NCBI GenBank assembly: GCA_905235765.1
Contig: CAJOMM010000041.1
Span: forward strand, 1-9,139
DNA length: 9,139 nt
From: an uncultured Clostridia bacterium
GTDB taxonomy: Bacteria; Bacillota; Clostridia; Christensenellales; Borkfalkiaceae
Direction: 5' to 3'
Position numbers and translations under genes: made by a program. Below the pieces are notes generated by a model. It saw only the letters and a list, made by a program, of their open reading frames with translations, ran no database searches and was not told the origin of the DNA. Shown piece after piece: positions 5,579 to 9,139 of this stretch; within the stretch, counting starts at the first letter, position 1, and each line of letters begins with the position of its first letter.

Positions 5579-6964
5579 TTATTCTCCGTCAGCATTTGCT
5601 TTTAGATATTTTTCTATATATTTTTCTTTTATTCTCTTCAATTCTCCGACGGGCAAAATATTGAGAAGTTTCCAACCGAGATTTAACGTTTCCTCTATAG
5701 GTCTGTTTGTGTTATACCCCTGTGAAACGTATTCTTTCTCAAAACTCTCCGCAAATTTGGCGTAAAGTTTATCGGTATCGGAAAGAGCGGCTTCACCTAA
5801 AATAGCCGAAAGTTCTTTCGCTTCTTTGCCCCTAGCGTAAGCCGCAAAAAGTTGGTTCATCGTATCCGCATGGTCTTCTCTCGTCTTTCCGTCGCCAATA
5901 CCCTTATCTTTCAATCTTGAAAGAGACGGAAGAACGTCGATAGGCGGATTTACGCCCTTTTTATACAATTCTCTCGACAATATTATCTGCCCCTCGGTAA
6001 TATACCCCGTCAAGTCAGGAATAGGATGAGTTTTATCGTCTTCAGGCATGGTTAAAATAGGAATCTGCGTAATAGAACCTTTCTTGCCCTTTATTCTGCC
6101 TGCACGCTCGTACATAGTTGCAAGGTCTGTATACAGATATCCCGGATATCCTCTTCTCCCCGGAACTTCTTTCCTTGCCGCAGATATCTCTCTCAAAGAT
6201 TCGCAATAGTTGGTAATATCGGTTATTATAACCAAAACGTGCATACCGAGATCGTAAGCAAGATATTCCGCGCAAGTAAGCGCCATACGAGGCGTAGCAA
6301 TACGCTCTATAGCGGGATCGTTTGCAAGGTTAGAAAACATAACCGTCCTTTCTATCGCGCCGGTTTTACGGAAATCTTCGACGAAATATTCCATTTCTTC
6401 GTAAGTAATACCGACGGCTGCAAAAACTACCGCAAATTTATCGTCTGCGTTTAACACTTTTGCCTGCTTTGCTATCTGAGCGGCAAGCTCGGCGTGAGGC
6501 AAACCCGACATACTGAACACCGGCAGTTTCTGTCCTCTTACCAAAGTATTTAAGCCGTCTATTGCGGAAATACCCGTCTGTATAAATTCGTTAGGATAAT
6601 CTCTTGCCGCCGGATTTATAGGTTCTCCGTTTATGTCCATATATTTTTCGGCAATTATCGGAGCGCCTCCGTCACGGGGTCTCCCCATTCCGTCGAACAC
6701 TCTTCCCAACATGTCTGCGGAAACAGCAAGCCTCTGGCTGTAACCTAAAAATTTAGCCCTGCTGGTAGAAATCTGAAGCCCTTGCGAACTTTCGAAAAGT
6801 TGAACAAGCGCATTACTTCCGGAAACTTCCAACACCTTGCCGTGTCTTACTTCTCCGTTTTTCTGAATCACTTCAACCAATTCGTTATATTTAACGCCGG
6901 AAACTCCTTCCACCAACATTATAGGTCCGACGACCTCTTTTATGGTCTTATATTCCTTATTCAT
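5579..6964 (-). CDS. ntpB: V/A-type ATPase subunit B (non-catalytic nucleotide-binding subunit)
   Basis: This 461-residue subunit alternates with A in the cytoplasmic A3B3 hexamer. It lacks a Walker A lysine; the equivalent position reads SMSGLPHAELAAQ (151-163), the B-subunit hallmark. It retains PSLSRL with R350, the residue expected to reach into the A-subunit site as the arginine finger, and the following KGIGDGKTREDH segment. The start chosen is the ATG at 6964-6962 (MNKEYKTIKEV), with AAGGTG six bases upstream. A GTG three codons earlier (6973) is part of that ribosome binding site and is a poorer choice. This start overlaps the end of the A gene by 8 bases (ATGAATAA), a usual coupling arrangement. 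Confidence 0.97.
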   Translation of the reverse strand: MNKEYKTIKEVVGPIMLVEGVSGVKYNELVEVIQKNGEVRHGKVLEVSGSNALVQLFESSQGLQISTSRAKFLGYSQRLAVSADMLGRVFDGMGRPRDGGAPIIAEKYMDINGEPINPAARDYPNEFIQTGISAIDGLNTLVRGQKLPVFSMSGLPHAELAAQIAKQAKVLNADDKFAVVFAAVGITYEEMEYFVEDFRKTGAIERTVMFSNLANDPAIERIATPRMALTCAEYLAYDLGMHVLVIITDITNYCESLREISAARKEVPGRRGYPGYLYTDLATMYERAGRIKGKKGSITQIPILTMPEDDKTHPIPDLTGYITEGQIILSRELYKKGVNPPIDVLPSLSRLKDKGIGDGKTREDHADTMNQLFAAYARGKEAKELSAILGEAALSDTDKLYAKFAESFEKEYVSQGYNTNRPIEETLNLGWKLLNILPVGELKRIKEKYIEKYLKANADGE

Positions 6965-8720
6965 TGTTGTCACCTTCCGTCAACGCTTTCAAAGACGATT
7001 TTATTTCGACGTTTATTTCGTCGAGCTTATCCAATTCGCTTTCCGTAATATATTTAGCCCTGCCGATCTTTTCTCTTACGGGGAGATTTATTATATCGGC
7101 AAATTCCGCGCCGTTTTTAAGCGCTTCATTTGAAAGCCTGTGGAAATCGTATATAAGTTTCATGATTTTATACTGTTTATCGAGAGAGGTAAACGTATCT
7201 ACTTCATGGAAAGCGTTTTGATGCAGATAGTCTTCTCTTATAGATTTCGCCGTTTCCATCGTAAGTCGGTCCTTATATGAAAGAGCGTCGGCGCCGACTA
7301 ATCTTACGATTTCGTCGAGTTCTGATTCTTCTTGCAGAACGGTCATTGCGAACGAACGCATACGCGTAAAGTCTTCCGATACGTTCTGATTATACCAATC
7401 GGCAAGCTTGTCCGCATAAAGCGAATAACTTATAAGCCAATCGATAGCCGGGAAATGTCTTTTATAAGCAAGCGATGAAGAAAGTCCCCAGAACACCTTG
7501 ACAATTCTTAACGTCGCCTGAGAAACGGGCTCGCTCAAATCTCCTCCCTGAGGGGAAACCGCGCCTATAGCTGAAACAGATCCCGTTCTTTCGCCGCTGC
7601 AAAGAGTGTTTACGATACCTGCTCGCTCGTAAAATTCGGCAAGTCTTGACGAAAGATAGGCAGGATAACCTTCCTCGCCGGGCATTTCTTCAAGTCTTCC
7701 GCTCATTTCCCTTAACGCCTCCGCCCAACGCGAAGTCGAGTCTGCCATAATAGCCACGTTATATCCCATATCTCTGAAGTATTCAGCGATGGTGATACCC
7801 GTATAAATAGAAGCTTCCCTCGCCGCAACCGGCATATCCGAGGTGTTTGCAATAAGAACGGTCCTTTTCATTAATGGTTCTCCGGATTTCGGATCCTTTA
7901 GTTCGGGGAACTCATTGAGAACGTCAGTCATTTCGTTTCCACGCTCTCCGCAGCCTATATAAACTATGATATCGGCGTCAGCCCACTTTGCGAGTTGGTG
8001 TTGAACGACAGTTTTTCCACTGCCGAAAGGCCCGGGAACTGCCGCAACTCCGCCTTTCGCTATCGGGAAAAGCGTATCGATAACTCTCTGTCCCGTTACC
8101 ATAGGCATATAAGGATTAATCTTATTTTTATAAGGTCTGCCGCGGCGAACCGGCCATTTCTGTAACATACAGACCTCTTTATCGCCGTCAACGGTATCAA
8201 TAACCGCAATAGTCTGCGTGATATTGAAATTGCCGCTTTTTATTTCTTTTACGGTTCCGCTTACTCCAAACGGCACCATTATTTTATGATTTACGATTGA
8301 AGTCTCCTGAACTTCGCCCAAAATATCTCCGGCGGAAACTTTATCGCCAACGTTAGCCACGGCTTTGAATTCCCAAATTTTATCGCGGTCTATATTGTTT
8401 ACGTCTATTCCCCTGCTTATTCTGTCGCCGTATTTTTCGCAAACGGATTTAAGGGGTCTTTGAATACCGTCGAAAATACTTTCGATAAGTCCCGGTCCCA
8501 AATCGACGGAAAGAGGTGCGTTAGTCGATTCTACAACCTCGCCAACTCCAAGACCACTCGTCTCCTCGTATACCTGAATAGACGCTTTATCCCCTCTTAA
8601 TTCTATAATTTCACCGATAAGTTTTTTATCGCTGACCTTAACGACGTCGTAAAGTTTACAGTCGGACATATTTTCCGCAACAATAAGCGGACCGGATACT
8701 TTAATAATTCTTCCCTGCAT
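6957..8720 (-). CDS. ntpA: V/A-type ATPase catalytic subunit A
   Basis: This 587-residue catalytic subunit hydrolyses or makes ATP at the A/B interfaces. From the N-terminus it has the MQGRIIKVSGPLIVAENM barrel, then the A-specific non-homologous insert (about 115-190, beginning IWEFKAVANVGD). The Walker A loop is GPFGSGKT at 230-237, and GERGNEM follows with E259 as the likely catalytic glutamate. The helical C-terminal domain comes last. The start is ATG 8720-8718, preceded four bases upstream by GAGGT. A longer reading from a TTG at 8741 would add seven residues and run into the F gene without a ribosome binding site, so it is rejected. The gap from the F stop is 7 bases, and the 3' end overlaps the B start. 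Sequence alone does not tell whether the coupling ion is H+ or Na+; the membrane ring gene is outside the window. Confidence 0.98.
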   Translation of the reverse strand: MQGRIIKVSGPLIVAENMSDCKLYDVVKVSDKKLIGEIIELRGDKASIQVYEETSGLGVGEVVESTNAPLSVDLGPGLIESIFDGIQRPLKSVCEKYGDRISRGIDVNNIDRDKIWEFKAVANVGDKVSAGDILGEVQETSIVNHKIMVPFGVSGTVKEIKSGNFNITQTIAVIDTVDGDKEVCMLQKWPVRRGRPYKNKINPYMPMVTGQRVIDTLFPIAKGGVAAVPGPFGSGKTVVQHQLAKWADADIIVYIGCGERGNEMTDVLNEFPELKDPKSGEPLMKRTVLIANTSDMPVAAREASIYTGITIAEYFRDMGYNVAIMADSTSRWAEALREMSGRLEEMPGEEGYPAYLSSRLAEFYERAGIVNTLCSGERTGSVSAIGAVSPQGGDLSEPVSQATLRIVKVFWGLSSSLAYKRHFPAIDWLISYSLYADKLADWYNQNVSEDFTRMRSFAMTVLQEESELDEIVRLVGADALSYKDRLTMETAKSIREDYLHQNAFHEVDTFTSLDKQYKIMKLIYDFHRLSNEALKNGAEFADIINLPVREKIGRAKYITESELDKLDEINVEIKSSLKALTEGDNNE

Positions 8721-8727
8721 ATCTACC

Positions 8728-9045
8728 TCATTTATCGGCAAAAATATTTATGCCGAGCGCTTTTTGCATAGCGTCGTTCAAATTTTGTTCCCCGTAGCCG
8801 TTACTTCCTTCTTTCGAGGGAATAGATACGATTATCGGGTAACTTTTCGCCGTGTATTTTTTTAGTTTGCCGTCGATCTCTTTTGCCAAATCGTCGGTAA
8901 TATAAATTATTTCAAAATCTTTTGCTATTCTGTCAAGCGTCTTTTCCGCCTCTTTGGGGTCGGAAACCGCAAAAGGAGCAACTCCGACCGACTTAAATAC
9001 CAATACGCTGTCGCCGTCGCCTATTATAGCAATCCTACCCTTCAT
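8728..9045 (-). CDS. ntpG: V/A-type ATPase subunit F
   Basis: This 105-residue protein of normal length is the small Rossmann-like subunit that caps the D rotor and modulates hydrolysis. Visible family features are the N-terminal RIAIIGDGDSVLVFKSVGV, the FEIIYITDDLAKEI segment and the SYPIIVSIPSKEGSNGYGE loop before the C-terminal helix. The ATG at 9045 has a good GGGAG ribosome binding site at 9054-9050, and the start overlaps the end of the C gene by 11 bases. Subunit F is encoded by ntpG in Enterococcus hirae nomenclature and is often called atpF elsewhere. The position between C and A matches the standard bacterial V-ATPase operon order. Confidence 0.94.
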   Translation of the reverse strand: MKGRIAIIGDGDSVLVFKSVGVAPFAVSDPKEAEKTLDRIAKDFEIIYITDDLAKEIDGKLKKYTAKSYPIIVSIPSKEGSNGYGEQNLNDAMQKALGINIFADK

Positions 9046-9139
9046 AATACTCCCTCAACCTTTCGGAAATTTCTTCCTTGGTTAATCCTCCCGATTTGCC
9101 TACGGAAATTACTCTCGCATTGGAAATATCCGCTAATTT
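9035..9139 (-). CDS. ntpC: V/A-type ATPase subunit C, C-terminal 34 residues only
   Basis: A minus-strand frame enters at the window edge and runs 34 codons to a TAG at 9037-9035, overlapping the F start by 11 bases. The residues include NARVISVGKSGGLTKEEISE followed by RLREYYEG. This fits the C-terminal helices of subunit C, which typically end with an I(R/V)-GK-EEI-RLR-Y pattern. The place just upstream of F also fits the usual ...E-C-F-A-B-D order. Subunit C links the rotor stalk to the membrane c-ring. The call rests on a short tail plus gene order. About 300 residues lie beyond the window. Confidence 0.75.
   Translation of the reverse strand, partial: KLADISNARVISVGKSGGLTKEEISERLREYYEG

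Noticed and set aside
6965..6973. B-subunit start at GTG 6973.
   Set aside because: The GTG is itself part of the AAGGTG ribosome binding site for the ATG at 6964, and nothing suitable lies upstream of it.
8721..8741. Longer A-subunit start at TTG 8741.
   Set aside because: It adds seven residues that overlap the F gene, has no ribosome binding site, and the ATG at 8720 with GAGGT gives the canonical MQG start of the family.
1..9139. A defence system, mobile element or new multi-gene system.
   Set aside because: No transposase, integrase, toxin-antitoxin pair, repeats, CRISPR or nuclease-like genes are visible. The gene content is housekeeping plus small redox enzymes.

Overview
The window looks like a chromosomal segment of a low-GC Gram-positive anaerobe, most likely an uncultured, gut-type member of the Clostridia. 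The evidence is the zinc-type L31 gene (rpmE) next to a DUF1385/YqhQ-like membrane protein gene, a bacterial V/A-type ATPase operon, an uncharacterised COG2509-type flavoprotein, a tiny ferredoxin:thioredoxin-reductase-like protein, AT-rich intergenic DNA with clear sigma-A-type promoters, and GGAG/GAGG ribosome binding sites. The taxonomic call is inference from gene content and composition only.

Layout. (1) Bases 1-1028, minus strand: rpmE from a near-consensus promoter, a hairpin terminator, then the DUF1385 gene, which runs off the left edge. (2) Bases 1216-3959: three redox-type genes, each with its own promoter. They are a zinc-type MDR dehydrogenase homologue that has lost its catalytic zinc ligands (+), a 65-residue FTR-catalytic-like Fe-S protein (-), and a COG2509 FAD oxidoreductase (+) interrupted by a +1 frameshift near 3240-3260. 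The FTR-like and FAD genes diverge from a short intergenic region. It holds two facing promoters and, between them, an 18-bp palindrome resembling a Rex (NADH/NAD+ sensor) box. (3) Bases 3999-9139, minus strand: the downstream part of a V/A-type ATPase operon in the order C (end only)-F-A-B-D, followed with no gap by a ROK-family sugar kinase. Genes overlap or sit a few bases apart throughout, so translational coupling is likely. The operon promoter and the upstream subunits lie beyond the right edge.

How the parts work together. F, A, B and D make the soluble catalytic head and central rotor of the ATPase, which couples ATP hydrolysis or synthesis to H+ or Na+ movement. The ROK kinase at the end of the operon consumes ATP to phosphorylate a sugar, probably glucose. 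The middle block is thiol/flavin/nicotinamide redox chemistry of unknown substrate.

Two bidirectional hairpin terminators (about 2231-2260 and 3964-3990) insulate the convergent gene pairs. No stretch over 300 bases lacks a gene. I saw no tRNA, rRNA, CRISPR array, transposase or attachment site. The strongest points for follow-up are the frameshift, the emptied MDR active site, the Rex-like operator and the kinase fused into the ATPase operon. I see no clearly new multi-gene system.
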